Source: Euborellia annulipes (taxonomy: Eukaryota > Arthropoda > Insecta > Dermaptera > Anisolabididae). From it: 64,000 bases of DNA. Below the pieces are notes generated by a model that ran no database searches, was not told where the DNA came from, and saw only the letters and a list, made by a program, of their open reading frames with translations. The translations under genes were made by a program, and so were the position numbers. Where the stretch lies: NCBI GenBank assembly GCA_023213315.1, contig JAKCPI010014408.1, positions 1 to 64,000 on the forward strand. The letters run 5' to 3'. Shown here in pieces: positions 33,541-45,287 of this stretch; the first letter of the stretch is position 1, and every line of letters starts with the position of its first letter.

Positions 33541-33775
33541 TAAAAAGTATATCAGTTAAATTTTTCGTGAAAATTGTATGAAGTACACTTTACTGATGTG
33601 AAAGCATTCGTAGCTCAGCGCCATCTATAAATCGCGTGATCAAGTTTGGAATTTAAGCAACTAAATATATCTCGACACAAAAAATATGATGTGACAAGCA
33701 CAGTAGCAACTTTCTCTTGCTGAAGGGCAAGAGAAAGTTGTGTGCGTGCGACCAGTCACACAAGATTTTTGATTA
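33541..33775 (+). mobile_element. Rep A variant 3' segment
   Basis: Holds the variant segment without the 57 bp MITE (empty site at 33541-33560), then AACTAAATATATCTCGACAC and a decayed long hairpin. It is the mirror of the arrangement at 29600-29880. Confidence 0.7.
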
Positions 33776-34440
33776 ATAGACTCAATAAGAAATATTTTTT
33801 TGATAGTCTGTCTAATTGACCTTCTACGAAATCTCCATTGAACTTAGAACTCCATACAAGTAAAGAAATAAGTAAAGCGATAAATAAATAAATAAAACTT
33901 TTTATTAGCAAGTTTCTAACCTTTTTTTTTTCTTTTTGAATCGAACGATACTTTCCACCAATTTGATTACTCCAATATCACATCATTCTGCCATAAAAGC
34001 TTAGATAAGATATCCTTTTTTTGCTTCCTTTTGTGATTGGAGGATCAAGAATTACCAGACACCGAAATCCTCATACATTTGAGAAAGGAATTCCACCCTT
34101 TATAACCTGTCATAAATTAGTTCTAGTCTCTTCTCAGAGACAGACGGCGTTTTCAGTGAAATTTTCATCTCTCTGATTTTATGATGATCCTTTATATAAA
34201 TGTTTAATTAGATTACCAGCCATAATATCTCTCTTTTATTAGATTTAATTGAAATTTTAGAAAAAAAATTAATAAAGTTTTCTTTCAATTAGAAATTTAG
34301 AGAGAAAAAATAAAACTTTTTTCAAACTTATTTAAATTTTTTTTTAACTTTCAAGTTATAGATATAGAAAGCGTCATTGTTATTTAAAGTTATTGAGATG
34401 GTTGAAAAAATAAAATTGTTTTAAAGTCTTTTGTTAATTA
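33776..34440. other. No recognisable gene or repeat
   Basis: AT-rich. Nothing supported. Confidence 0.4.
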
Positions 34441-35811
34441 ACAAAGGAGTGACTGGTCGCATAGCACACAACTTTCACTTAACTTAATTGAAAGTTGTTC
34501 TGTGCTTGTCACACCAGATTTTTTGTGTCGAAATATTTTTAGTTTCCATTAAAATTTAAGATGTATTTTTTTTTTTAACATTCACACTTTTTTCTCATTC
34601 ACACTCACATTCACACAGTCTTTTCGGCAACTTAGGCCATTTAAGACTTTGACGATAACCGTTAATTGTTAATATATCTATTCGGGGTCCAAGCATTTCT
34701 ATTTAAGCCATTTGGTATCCAAATGCCTTAAATAAAATTATCGGACTGCCTGGGGTACGAACCCGCGACGTTCGGTATAGAAGGTAGGCACGCTACTAAC
34801 TCCAAGCCCGGTGGGCCTCTAAAATTTATAAAGATGAGAAAATATTTATATTTTGTTACCATGGCAACCATTTCTCTTTTTCAATGAAATACAAGAGTAA
34901 AGTAAAGTGTTTTTCAAAAGATTTCATGGACAAAATGAGAGCATCTAAAATGGGAATTGGTATTTTCATGGGAAAAATGAGAGTTCTAATATTGTAAATA
35001 TTTTGTTTTTATATAGATAGTACTTTTAATGCTCCTTCATTTAAACCTCACAAGAAATATTGTGACATATCTGAATTACCAGTGAGTTGATAATTTATAT
35101 CAAATATTTTGTAACTGCTATTATATGATATTAATTTTCTTTTTTACTTTTTCTTTTAAAAGTTATAAATAAAATAGTAGCCCTAATAGAAGAACTATCT
35201 CTATATATATTGGGAGTCAGAGCGGAGGGTAGTAACAAGGAAATCTGATGGGCTGTTAAAGGTCAAAAAACATTACGTCAAAAAGTTGTTATTTTCATGT
35301 TAAGTTAAAGCACACTGATGCCTTTTCTCATATGATTATTTCATTGTTTTTAAAATATGAAAATTTTTAATGAGAATTCCATTAAAGATTTTCATCTTTT
35401 TTTTTATAAAAACATTGTAACAATCACATGAGTAAATGGATAGTAAAGAGCATCTAAAAACTAATTGATTTTATTTGGTCTTTAATCATAATCGTTGGAG
35501 CGATTTTTGAGAAAATCGAAAAAAAAAAACTGAAAAAGTGCATCAGTAAAGTACTAGTACTTTATGGCCGATTTTGTTCAAAAGCTTCGTGTTACGACTG
35601 GGACTGTGTTACTACAGTACCCTACTTAAATATAAAATTTCAATCTCTTAGCTCTTTTCGTTCTTGAGATATTTTTTTCATAGAAAGACACTCACAGAGA
35701 TTTTTTTGAAATGAATCCAATACTTTCTCTCTTTTTACTTTCTCTTACCTTATATATGAAATATATATAGAGAGATTGTTATATACATATATAGATAAGA
35801 GAAAGTAAAAT
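34441..35811 (-). mobile_element. Rep A copy split by SINE and MITE remnants
   Basis: Hairpin end 34441-34530; S1 SINE at 34578-34812; palindrome GTTACCATGGCAAC near 34856; an unrelated stretch 34990-35445 with a decayed Tc1-like interior; then the Rep A core 35447-35700 (deleted around the GATGTCGAG block) and the end hairpin to 35811. Confidence 0.7.
34578..34812 (-). mobile_element. SINE S1, best full-length copy
   Basis: Reverse strand. The head has GGGTACGAACCC (B box) and a CTCCAAGCCCG A-box side; the body has GCCATTTGGTATCC, GGGGTCCAAGCATTTC, GACGATAACC and TTTTCGGCAACTTAGGCC; the tail is TCACACTCACATTCACAC. It defines the family length of about 235 bp. Confidence 0.8.
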
Positions 35812-36782
35812 TGTATTTTTAAATAAGTAAACAAATGCCGAGCTTTTGCCCTGGATTTATTAATTATTATTCTAGCTACATTTCAAGGCATTCTGACCCC
35901 TTTTGGTGAAAGTCCAAATATCCAATCCCAAAGGATCTCTTCGCTCCACTCCTTGTTAATCAAGGGGACTCTCTGTTGACAGGGTAGCTTCGTACTTTAA
36001 TTAGACATCAGTAATTATTTCTTCACTCTTACTAGAGGGTCTGCGAATTTCCTGTTTTTCAAAATCTCCTGAATTCGCCAAATGATTTTCAAATAATTAT
36101 TTCCCTTTCTCCAATCTATATATTCAATCCAACGAAACAATTTAATATTAAATTTACATTATTCTAAATATTTTTCTCATTAATTAGAGAAAAAAAATTT
36201 GACCAAAATTTTAAATATTGATTTGTTTTCGGATGTGATTTATAGGAATATTTAGGTTACGTGAGAATAATAGTATAATAAAAACTTTTTTTTTTTCCTT
36301 TTTGGATAATGGTTGAAAAAATTTTGATTTATTTCTGTTTTCCAAATAATATCTTTTTATATCACATGTTTTTTTCCTGATATTCTGTCTAAACATATAT
36401 TAGAATCATAAAAAGAGTATAACATATTTTTACTTCTATTTTATAGGGTTATGAATTTCATGTCTTAAAAAATAATAAATTCTAAATTATATATTTAGAA
36501 TATCATATTAGAGACTTTAGGCTATATTCATTTTATAAAAATAGAAATTTTGGTATATAAAATGACTATTTTAAATAAATGAATTGTAATATATTGTATA
36601 ATGAAGTCATATTTATTTTCACTATAGAAATTAATCGATCTTGCTTGAATTTGATTGTATGTGTCGACCAAACGAAAGTTTCCCTCATGGTTGGTCCAAA
36701 CTGCGTTTTTCTTCACGCATTCTTTTCCCAAAATGAAATACACTTAGAATTGTAGATTTTTCTGACATTTTTTTTTAGTTTT
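35812..36782. other. No recognisable gene or repeat
   Basis: AT-rich; 35860-36060 is slightly more balanced but shows no convincing frame or promoter signals. Confidence 0.4.
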
Positions 36783-36960
36783 CCCTCTCGGATGCTGAGG
36801 CCATTTAGGGGTTAAATGTGTTTATTCATTAATTAAATTTAAAGTATCGATAGCGTCCGGGGGACGTTCAACACGCTGGTTTTTCGGAGCCTCCCACCCA
36901 CTTATTAACTGCAATGATCTCGGTGTTTGTTGCTCTTCTCCGTTGCCAGGTCTCCCTAAT
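36783..36960 (+). repeat. Unclassified repeat, copy 2
   Basis: Shares ATTAACTGCAATGATCTCGG and TTGTTGCTCTTCTCCGTTGC with 19796-19828. The preceding GCTGAGGCCATTTAGG resembles the SINE tail motif, so the element may be SINE-related. Confidence 0.55.
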
Positions 36961-37011
36961 CTTTCTGACATTATGATGGATAAATTAGTTTAAGTTGCTG
37001 AGCTAGGCAAC

Positions 37012-37135
37012 CCAGATGGATGGGTTTTTGATTAATTCCTCAGATCACTCACTGACCTAGTTTTAAAGGAACAATGGAGAAATCATTAAAAAATAACATT
37101 AGTGAGTTGGTCATCTGGGTTGCCTATCTTCCAAT
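37012..37135. repeat. Short foldback
   Basis: TAGGCAACCCAGATG and CATCTGGGTTGCCTA are inverted, about 90 bp apart, with a second pairing around CACTGACC / GGTCA. Related arms occur at 45288-45492 and, singly, near 62958-63006. Confidence 0.65.
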
Positions 37136-37794
37136 ATGCAAAAAACGAATTTATACATTCCTTGATGTGTAGACAGACTTTTTTCCTTCTTATTTTTAGA
37201 GCGTTTCTTTTCTGAAAAGAAAAAATGTGCTTTTGTACTTGTAGTATTTTAAAATAATAAGAATCTAATTTTTCAAATTAAATCTCTGATTTTTAAATCT
37301 TTTACTAAAAGAAAATAAAAAAAAATCCCATTTCGGAGCTACCGTATATATTTTTTTTTTTAATTTTATTTATTAAAAGGGATTTTCATATTTCCCATTC
37401 GTTTGAAATGAATGTAATGAAAGACCTCTTTGATTTTGAGGAAATAACGAATTGACTTCATTCCGCCCTCTCAATTTAAGGAATTGGTTCTATAAGAAAA
37501 TCCAATAAATATATAAAATGAATAAATATTGAAAATGAAAAGCTGACAAGTAATATTCATATAAATATTAAGTTTTTATCAATAAATATACAAAAATATT
37601 ATTAATTTTTTTTCGTGGTGTTGATTAAACTATAAAAATTCTAGCGAAGTATTTCGTTAGCCATGTTGTCGAACTGTATATATATTCCTTCCATGGTTTG
37701 GACCTCGGTGGAAGTCGAAACCGGTTATCCGGGTTTTTGGCTATATTTTCAAAAATCGAGAAACAGGGTTTCCCTCGGGATTTTTTTTTTTAAT
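37136..37794. other. No recognisable gene or repeat
   Basis: AT-rich; the 75-codon frame starting at 37663 runs into the SINE at 37795 and is not convincing. Confidence 0.4.
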
Positions 37795-37950
37795 TTTTAT
37801 TTTATTTTTGCCTGGGGTTTCGGGTTCGCTTCCCGTCCCAAGCGAGAAAAATTTATTTCCATTGAATTAGCTATCAATAATTTGAAATAAATAGGGAGGG
37901 GGTCTAAATGGCTTAAGATGCCGAAATAAACCTTAAACAAATTAAAAAAA
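37795..37950 (+). mobile_element. SINE family S2
   Basis: CGGGTTCGCTTCCCGTCCC (B-box-like), GCGAGAAAAATTTATTTC, GAAATAAATAGGGAGGGGGTC, then TAAATGGCTTAAGATGCCGAAA. A second copy is at 55180-55320. The 3' part matches the S1 tail, so the two families share a tail domain. Confidence 0.65.
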
Positions 37951-38684
37951 AAAAAAAAATTATAAATTATTTACCCTTTTTTTCCTATATCTAAAATAAT
38001 CTATATATTTATATATAATATTTTTTTTTTCAAACACTCATTCCTTCTTATAACCAAATTGTCACTTTCTTGCTTTCATTGGTCTTCATCTTGGAGCAAG
38101 AGTTAAATTTCGTCTCAAAATCAATAAAATAACCAACTGCTCATTTTTTTTCTTTCATCTATTTTACTCTGATAGAGAAAGAATAAGAACTGAAATAAAT
38201 CTAAAATCGCCGATGGCAAAATAAGTCAGTATATAGGATAATCTACATTTTAAATGACTTGCCTTTCTTATGGTTAATAGATAATAAATAATTCATATAT
38301 ACTAACTAAATCAAAATTAATATTTACCTTCAGGGCAAAGGAGGGAAATGGGGCTCGTTTTCTTTACGCTTTGCTCAAAGAAAACAGAGCTGAATCTTTA
38401 TTATTTTTACTTAAATGTTAGTTACAGTGGCGCAACCAGAGGTGGAGAGTTTGGGGGTCATTTCCCCCACTTCCAGTAGGGAGAAAAAGTTGTATCTATT
38501 GCGATCAGAGATTTGTTAGCTAAATTTAAACCTTGGCTGTAGTTGAAACATAATTAGATAAAATTTATTAAAATTAATTAAAAATATTAGGTGATAAGTT
38601 TCAATATTTATTAGAATAAATACATATTTCACCAGGGTGTCATCTTCAAATATTATGTAGTATGATCACAAGTGTTCGAATAGA
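37951..38684. other. No gene; one hAT-like end
   Basis: AT-rich. CAGTGGCGCAACCAGAGG at 38425 looks like a hAT MITE terminus with no partner found. Confidence 0.4.
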
Positions 38685-39035
38685 TTTTGAGAAAATCGAA
38701 AAAACTAAAAAAATTCTTTAGTAAAATGGTAGTACTCTTTGGCCGATTATATTCAAAATCGTCGAGATGCCTACTAAATGGGTACTTGACTTAAGTATAA
38801 AATTTGAGTATCGTGAGTTTTTTCGTATTTGTGTTATTTAGTTAACCCACATTTTTTGATATTTCATTTGAAATTCATTCAATTTATTGGGAAAAAATCC
38901 TAAATTCTACGAAGATCGGAAAATAACTCAAAAAGGAACAAACTCTCGATATTCAAATTTTATATTTAAATTATGTACCCATTTAGTAGGCATCTCGAAG
39001 CTTTTTAATAAAATCGGGCAAAGAGCACTAATGTT
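38685..39035. repeat. Two Rep A mid-segments in inverted orientation
   Basis: The piece around CTCTTTGGCCGATTATATTC and ATGCCTACTAAATGGGTAC (38730-38810) returns reversed as GTACCCATTTAGTAGGCAT ... AATCGGGCAAAGAG (38965-39025). Diverged, with a short unrelated centre. Confidence 0.65.
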
Positions 39036-39332
39036 ATTTTTTTTAGATATTCTAAAATTTTAAATCATATCACTTGTTAGTGTTTTTGATTAATTTTAAT
39101 TGTTTTTTTCATTTAAAAAAATTTCTAATATTTTTTTAAATATTTTAAATATTTATTAACCATAAAAAAAATTCTTGCTTAATGTAAAAAAATACATCCT
39201 TTATTTAGTGTTCAATGTGGGGAAAATTATTTTGAATAAAAGTACAAACAAGCAGTTAATAAGAAAAAACTTAATATACTTATTGGTATACATGACATGT
39301 ATAAAAATAAAGTATAGGCTGAGAGAGACTTA

Positions 39333-40019
39333 AAAAAAATCTGGCGTGACTGGCGCACATCACACAACTTTCTCTTACCTTCGGTAATCGAAAGTTGTGT
39401 ACTGTGCTTGACTCAACAGATTTTTTGTGTCGACATGTATTTAGTTTCCGACAGTACGGTACATTCGATTTTCAAGATGTAAAATTTATAAGTATGGGAA
39501 AATATTTATATTTTGTTACCATGGCAACCTTTTCACCTATCTTTCCTATGGAGTACAAGAGTAAAGTGGTCTTCAGAAGATTTCAATCACAAATAAGAAT
39601 ATACATTTGAAAGAGCATCTAAAAAATAATTGATTTTAGAATTTTAATCAAAATCGTTAGAGCGAATTTTGAGAAAATCGAAAAAAACTGAAAAAGTGCA
39701 TCAGTAAAGTACTAGTACTCTTTGGTCGATTTTGTTCAAAAGCTTCGTGTCACGTCCCATGGGGGCGCCTAACTTAAATATAATATTTCAACCGCCTAGG
39801 TCTTTTCGCTCTTGAGATATTTTGTTCACAGACAGACATACAGATAGACACACACACAGACAGACCATGTCGCGAAAACCACTTTTTTGGATTCAGGAGA
39901 CCTCAAAACGTGTATATCCATCAAAATCTCGACATCGAATTTTTGACATTAATCCAATACTTTCTCTCTATATAAGTTATATATTAATTAACATATATAT
40001 AGAGGTAAGAGAAAGTAAA
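39333..40019 (-). mobile_element. Rep A copy, full length
   Basis: Long hairpin 39337-39428, GTTACCATGGCAAC (39516-39529), core, ACAGACAGACCATGTCGCG, GACATCGAATTTTTGACATT and the end hairpin at 40019. Confidence 0.85.
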
Positions 40020-40199
40020 AAATGTATTATTTTTATAGCCTATATTACCTTGGGATTCTTACTATTATATTTAAAATTAATATTCATAATAATAATAATG
40101 GAGAAAACTAGCTCTTTTTCAATTAACTCTCCTTGTATTTAAATAATAAAATAGGGTTTCTATTCTCCCCACTATTCTAACATTATTATTACTATTAAA
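40020..40199. other. AT-rich spacer
   Basis: No feature recognised. Confidence 0.4.
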
Positions 40200-40630
40200 T
40201 CCATCACTCATTCCTCTCTATTCCTTTTTTTTTTTTAATTATTTGTTATCACTCCCCTTCTTTTCCCTCCCTCTTTCCCCTCACTGGATCTCCATTTCTC
40301 CTCCAGGCTAATTAGCCAATCAGAGGATCTTAAATCTTTGGCGCCTTAATTCGGCGATTGGAGAGGCAAGTCGAGGCGACTGCCTTGATCAGTCAGTAGT
40401 GGGGTAGCCCTTGTTCAGTGTCAATCCACGTCGCTCGTCATAAATAATTGAAAACGTAATCATTTGAGTGGCTGCCATGATGGCGTCTGGTCACCCGACC
40501 GCCTCTCTCCTCTCTTCTCAGCCTCTTTGCTAAGGTAGTTCAATTCAAAATTGCTAATTATTCATTTATTACTCTCTTTAATCATTTAATATTTATATTT
40601 CATATAATAATTTTACAATTCATCAATATC
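40200..40630 (+). promoter_or_regulatory. Duplicated promoter-like block, copy 2
   Basis: A pyrimidine-rich lead is followed by GCTAATTAGCCAATCAG (CCAAT box 40316-40323 in a strong NF-Y-like context), TCTTTGGCGCC (40335-40345, E2F-type), an inverted CCAAT (ATTGG 40356-40360) and TCAGTCAGTAGTGGGG (initiator, 40389-40404). A GC-richer exon-like stretch has a short upstream frame from ATGATGGCG (40477) that stops at TAA just before TAAG|GTAGTT, a weak donor after 40534. Spacing and sequence match 12770-13160. Likely an alternative promoter and first exon; the gene is not proven. The candidate signal-peptide exon lies 2.2 kb downstream. Confidence 0.5.
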
Positions 40631-41765
40631 AGTCGTGACGAACCTTTTATGATTCCATGTTATTATTTTTGTATTATTAGTTAGTTCTATTACGTTTTAC
40701 TTTTTTTTTTTTTTTTTTTTAACTTTAGCTTAATTTAATTTCTCTTATGAAATTTTATCTTTACCATTTTCAAAAGGCTAATCTTTCGTCTACTTTCAAA
40801 ATTCATAGCATATTATGAATTCGACTCTACTTTCCTATACTAACTTTATATATCATAGTTCATAATAATTTATTTTCTCACCAATAATAAAAAATCATCT
40901 CTATTTTACATAAAACTAAAGAACTCTATTCATAATAAATTAATATTTACTCGAATTATAAAAGGCATTTCACGATATTCTGAATCTTAATCAAGTCAAG
41001 CACGGCTTTATACTTGTTCTCACAAGTTGATGTACTAACTTAAATGCATATATTTATATATGCATAATATTTAATAGTAGCTAAATAGAATAATATTTGT
41101 AGATGAAGTTAAAGTAGATACACACACATACACACACACACACACACACAATGCAGTGATTTTATATTTAACTTATAGAATAACGTTTTGTCAGAGGTTG
41201 TGCCTTATTCAGGTCTCTCAGGAGTTATACAACTTAAGTTCCTAGTCACTGGCGTCTAGTCTTCTCCTTTAAGTTCATTTAGAGCAGTGATTCCCAAAGT
41301 GGTCTATTTCGACCCCCCCCAATGTGGGCGAAAAAAATGGGGGTCTGGGAGATGTAAACTGGAGTCCACGATGGTCGATCTCATTTTTTTTTTTTTTAAT
41401 TTTGTATAATTTGACCTCGGCAATGTAATCACTAAAGACCGGATTTTAAGCTAAATGCTTATTGCTGAATTTTATAAGCAACCATTAGACATTAATTTTC
41501 TACACGAATTAGGCAAAACTAAGTTTATTGAGATTGCATTTTTTTTTTTTTTGCTTATCTTGTATTTTTATGCTTTTTTCCCCTTCGTGCTTTTTTGAGC
41601 TTATTTTACGTATATTTATATAATTTTTAAAAATAATTCAAATTATTATTCAGCAAAAACTTTCATGTAAAGCAAATCCTTTGGCAACTGCGTAAATCCC
41701 GCTTTACCCCCTGGACCCCCTACTCTGGCCCGGGCCAGCCTTCGGCGGGCCCACGTTGGAGGGGG
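40631..41765. other. No gene; microsatellite and a hAT-like end
   Basis: AT-rich. A (CA)n run lies at 41120-41150. CAGTGATTCCCAAAGTGGTC at 41285 resembles the terminus of hAT elements and is followed by C/G runs; the opposite end was not identified. Confidence 0.45.
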
Positions 41766-41852
41766 TAATCTGGTGTGACTGGCCGCACAGCACACGACTT
41801 TCTCTTACTTTCGGTAATTTAAAGTTGCATTCTGAACTTGTTTACCAGAATA
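41766..41852 (-). mobile_element. Rep A hairpin fragment
   Basis: TAATCTGGTGTGACTGGCCG ... with a decayed second arm (GTTTACCAGAAT). Only the hairpin survives. Confidence 0.6.
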
Positions 41853-42005
41853 TATGTAATATATACAAAAAAAAATTGTTAGGTATTAATTTTTAAAATT
41901 TTATATTAAAAATAAAATTTAATTTCCAAGAAAAATATTTTTCTCAAACCTCGGGCGGGGGGGGGGGGGTAAGGTAATTACCCTCTTTACGTATGAGTAG
42001 AAGTT

Positions 42006-42197
42006 TTTTTTTTTTTAAACATTCACACTTTTTTCTCATTCGCACTCACATTCACACACTCTTTCCGGCAACTTAGGCCATTTAAGACTTTTAACAATAC
42101 TCGTATGTTTTAATAAATCTATTGGGGGTCCAGGCATTTCTATTTAAGCCATTTGGTATCCAAATGTCTTAAATAAAATTATCGGATTGCCTGTTGA
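42006..42197 (-). mobile_element. SINE S1 without tRNA head
   Basis: Tail TCGCACTCACATTCACAC, CGGCAACTTAGGCC, GGGGTCCAGGCATTTC, GCCATTTGGTATCC, ending at GGATTGCCTG where the B box should begin. Confidence 0.7.
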
Positions 42198-42693
42198 GTA
42201 GAAGTTGCTTATGAGATTTTTTCAATTTTTCAACTAAATTTCGGTTTCATTAAAATATACCGGTATATATAAAAATGAATGCGTTTTTTTTAATGTTTTT
42301 CTTCTTATCCTCACTACAGTTAGACATTTGAGATTGATGAATTTTCAAAAATGCTATATTAGCTAAGGGGTCTACCTCTGATTTAGAAGGAAAAAAGTGG
42401 AAAAATTTTATTGATTCGTAGACTTATTTAAAATTTAAAAATTACACAAATTTGGAAATTTTAATTCTTACTTCTCTCGTTTTAACTTGTTTATTTCTCG
42501 TTCTTGCTAGGTCGAAATTCCCGGAATTCTTTTAAAAACCCAACTAATAGGCATTTTATGATTTTTTTTACCCTATTAAACCATTAAATGGTTAATTGAT
42601 TGATAAGCTTTGGATTGACAAATTCTCAACTAAAATCAACATGTCAAAGATTCTTCACCTCTTTCCCCTCTCTCACTCTCTTTCACTCTCCAG

Positions 42694-42843
42694 TTCATAT
42701 ATACATTGTAAAGATTGATTTAACAAATTTGACATTTTCGATGATGATGTATGTGCATGATACATGGCGGGTTCTATTGATCAGCTTTAGTTTGCTTGCA
42801 TTTGCCTCTGAATGTATAAGAAGCAATTCATCAACCGGAGAGA
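42694..42843 (+). CDS. Candidate exon encoding a signal peptide
   Basis: A strong acceptor (CT-rich tract ending CTCTCCAG at 42693) is followed by 47 nt of possible 5' UTR, three in-frame ATGs (42741, 42744, 42747) and 34 codons. The start is MMMYVHDTWR, followed by the hydrophobic core VLLISFSLLAFA and then SECIRSNSSTGE. A polar/basic start, a 12-residue hydrophobic core and small residues before a polar stretch fit a secretory signal peptide, with cleavage likely after AFA or AFAS. A GTGAGA donor at 42844 would end the exon in phase 1. It lies downstream of the promoter-like block at 40.3 kb and upstream of the protease exons on the same strand, so it could be the first coding exon of that gene, but the prodomain exons required between them were not found. 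Without the donor, the frame would run to 42884. Chance hydrophobic frames are common in T-rich DNA. Confidence 0.3.
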
Positions 42844-42900
42844 GTGAGATATATATTTTCAGCTCTAAACCCCTTTCCTTTTGAAGTCTTTTAACTTCCA

Positions 42901-43435
42901 ATTACTATTCATTTATTTTGCCTCTTTATATTTCACTTTATAAATTAAAATTTTATTCATATAAATTATATTTAATATTAGAAAAGGTGAAATGGAAAAT
43001 GGCTTCTGACACCATCCATGGCTTTTCTGTAAATTTATATAAAAAGAGGTAAATTAAAAAAAAAAAAAAATTAGGATTGGGCAACAATCCGTCCTCACCT
43101 AAATTCAATTAATTTGATGTGATAGGCAATTTCTCGCGTAAAATAAACGAGGATAATATATTGCCATTAATATATATTTATTCATAGGTGTCACTTCTAT
43201 AAATAAATATATATTATCCTCGTTTATTTCATCCCTAGAATAAATATATTTGATGATTTGGTGGATAAATCAGAATCTAGAAAGAATTTCATGATAATTT
43301 ATTATGAAAATAAATTAGTAAAACCAACCGACTTTTTGAATGGAATTTTATAAAATTTCATATTCTTATAAACTACTGTATATTTTTTTTAGCAAAGTTT
43401 TATTTCTTAGTTAAAAAATTTATCATTTCATGTTT
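42901..43435. repeat. Spacer with a hairpin at 43140-43232
   Basis: AAATAAACGAGGATAATATA and its reverse complement TATATTATCCTCGTTTATTT flank about 45 nt. The rest is unrecognised AT-rich DNA. Confidence 0.5.
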
Positions 43436-43760
43436 TGGTTTAAACTGTGGTTTATTTGTATAAAATACAACGTTTTGGTTACTCATTCCGTACCTTTTCC
43501 AGGGACAAATTCAAATACAATGACAAAGCGTCTTATATCTAGCGATCTACAGTTTATTCTGAACTTGTTTTTATTTAATATCAACAACTGTGAAAGTTTT
43601 AACTCTCAAAATCTAGCGTTATACTATTAATTGTTCAGAATGTAGATCGCTATATTTAAGATGCTTTGTGATTATATGTGAATTTGAACTAAAGAAGGCC
43701 ATAAAATGAGTGGCCGAAACGTTGTATTTTATACAAATAAACTACAATTTAACTCAAAAC
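43436..43760. repeat. Foldback with hammerhead-like arms
   Basis: GTTTATTTGTATAAAATACA and TGTATTTTATACAAATAAAC are the outer arms; inner arms pair around GCGATCTACA / TGTAGATCGC. The right arm has GGCCATAAAATGAGTGGCC directly before GAAACGTTG (43696-43724), a stem-loop preceding the GAAAC box. The CTGANGA box is mutated to CTAAAGA. Confidence 0.7.
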
Positions 43761-44222
43761 AAGAATTTTTATTTAATATCAATAACTCTCAAAATTTAAC
43801 TCACCCTCCAATAATTCTCAAATAATTCATTATTAGGTAAATTATTTACAAGAGCTGATATGTTTGTATATTATTTATTGGAAAAAATACTCGGGTCCCC
43901 AAATTCTCAAAAAGGGAACCTCAGAAAATTCAGAATTTGCCCATTGGAAAGCATTGAGTTTTGCCTTGCCTTATTAAAAATTAAAGCCAATTAAAATTAA
44001 TTATAAATAATTAGATAATTAAATCTCTCTGCTGAAGGAGGGAGGAGGGGCTAGTTCAATTTATATTTTTCATTAAATTTCATTAATAATTAAAATTCAA
44101 TATTCTATCGTCAACCATTTTAATTAAAATTCACTTTTGATTTTAAATTTTGATAGTATATTAATTTGTATTCTATACCTTAAAATGTATAAAATGTCAT
44201 TTTATATTTGAATGATAAAAAT

Positions 44223-44253
<31 letters not shown>

Positions 44254-44502
44254 CAGTATCTATAGAAATAATTAAATTTAATGAAAATTTTTCTAACTAA
44301 TCTTTGATGCACATCAAAGGTGATTAGTATTTTTATTTTATTCAATGAAATTTTATTCGTTAATTGAGCCACCAAAACGCGTCACTTCATTCTAATTCAT
44401 GAATTTCTACTGCTCTAAATTCATAGACTTTTGATCATTGTGACAATTAGTAATTTAACTGTTACACTGAAAAAGTAGACTTGTGGTCTTCTGATTAGTT
44501 AA
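43761..44502. other. No recognisable gene; poly-A at 44227-44253
   Basis: AT-rich sequence with a 27-nt A run. Nothing else. Confidence 0.45.
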
Positions 44503-44600
44503 GGCCCATTCTACACGAGCTTTTTTGGCGCATTTCTAACGCCGTGTTTTAAACGCTTGAAAGTTTTACCTCCACCAAAAGCGCTCGTGTACAATGGGCC
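44503..44600. mobile_element. Short terminal-inverted-repeat element
   Basis: GGCCCATTCTACACGAGC and GCTCGTGTACAATGGGCC are inverted ends of a 98 bp unit containing GGCGCATTTCTAACGCC. TTAA precedes the left end, but no matching duplication follows the right end, so the superfamily is undecided. Confidence 0.55.
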
Positions 44601-44624
44601 GATACGAACTATGGGTTTTATATC

Positions 44625-45215
44625 TGGTGTGACTAAGCACTTCACTTAACTTTTTACTTTCTCTTACCCAGGGCCGCAGACAGACTTGACGGGCCCCGAG
44701 GCTTATTACTAATACGCCCCCCCCCCCAAAAAAAAAAAAAAAAACTTAGTTTTTTTTTTTTTAGTATGTAAAAGGCTATTGTGGTCTTCATGCCAACAAT
44801 TTTTTACACAGTTTTTGAGACAACTTTTGAAATAGTTATACCTAGCTTAAAATATTTATTTAAATAAAGTTATTTAAAATTTTTTCAAAATTTCCTAACC
44901 AAAGAGTTACAATAATTTATCGAGGCCAGATCCGGACAGAGAAATTCGGGGGAAATCTGGGGGATGGAAAATTTTTTGAAAATTAGCCACTGAAATCTGC
45001 GTTTTTAGCTATCCTGAGTCGTGAAAAGATCAAACTTGATTTGAGGTTAAAAGGCCCGGGTCCCCTGAAGAAAAAAATTTCAAGAAAATGATATGTTTTT
45101 GAATTGAAATTTTAAGATTTGAGCTTAAAGGGCCCGGGCCCCTAGATCGACGGAAACCAAATATATGTCGACACGAAAAATCTGGTGCGACAGTCACACC
45201 AGATTTTTTTTTTCT
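44625..45215. mobile_element. Rep A fragments around a C/G-run element
   Basis: ATCTGGTGTGACTAAGC and CTTTCTCTTACC at 44623-44668 are Rep A pieces. CAGGGCCGCAGACAGACTTG (44670) begins an unclassified hAT-like MITE with C runs and GGGCCCGGG blocks. 45150-45215 is a deleted Rep A 3' hairpin (AAATCTGGTGCGACAGTC then ACACCAGATTT). Confidence 0.5.
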
Positions 45216-45287
45216 TCAATTGTTGAGTGAACAGGACAATTTTCCACTTTTTTTTTTAAATCTAACTCCTTTAAATAAATTCGTTTC

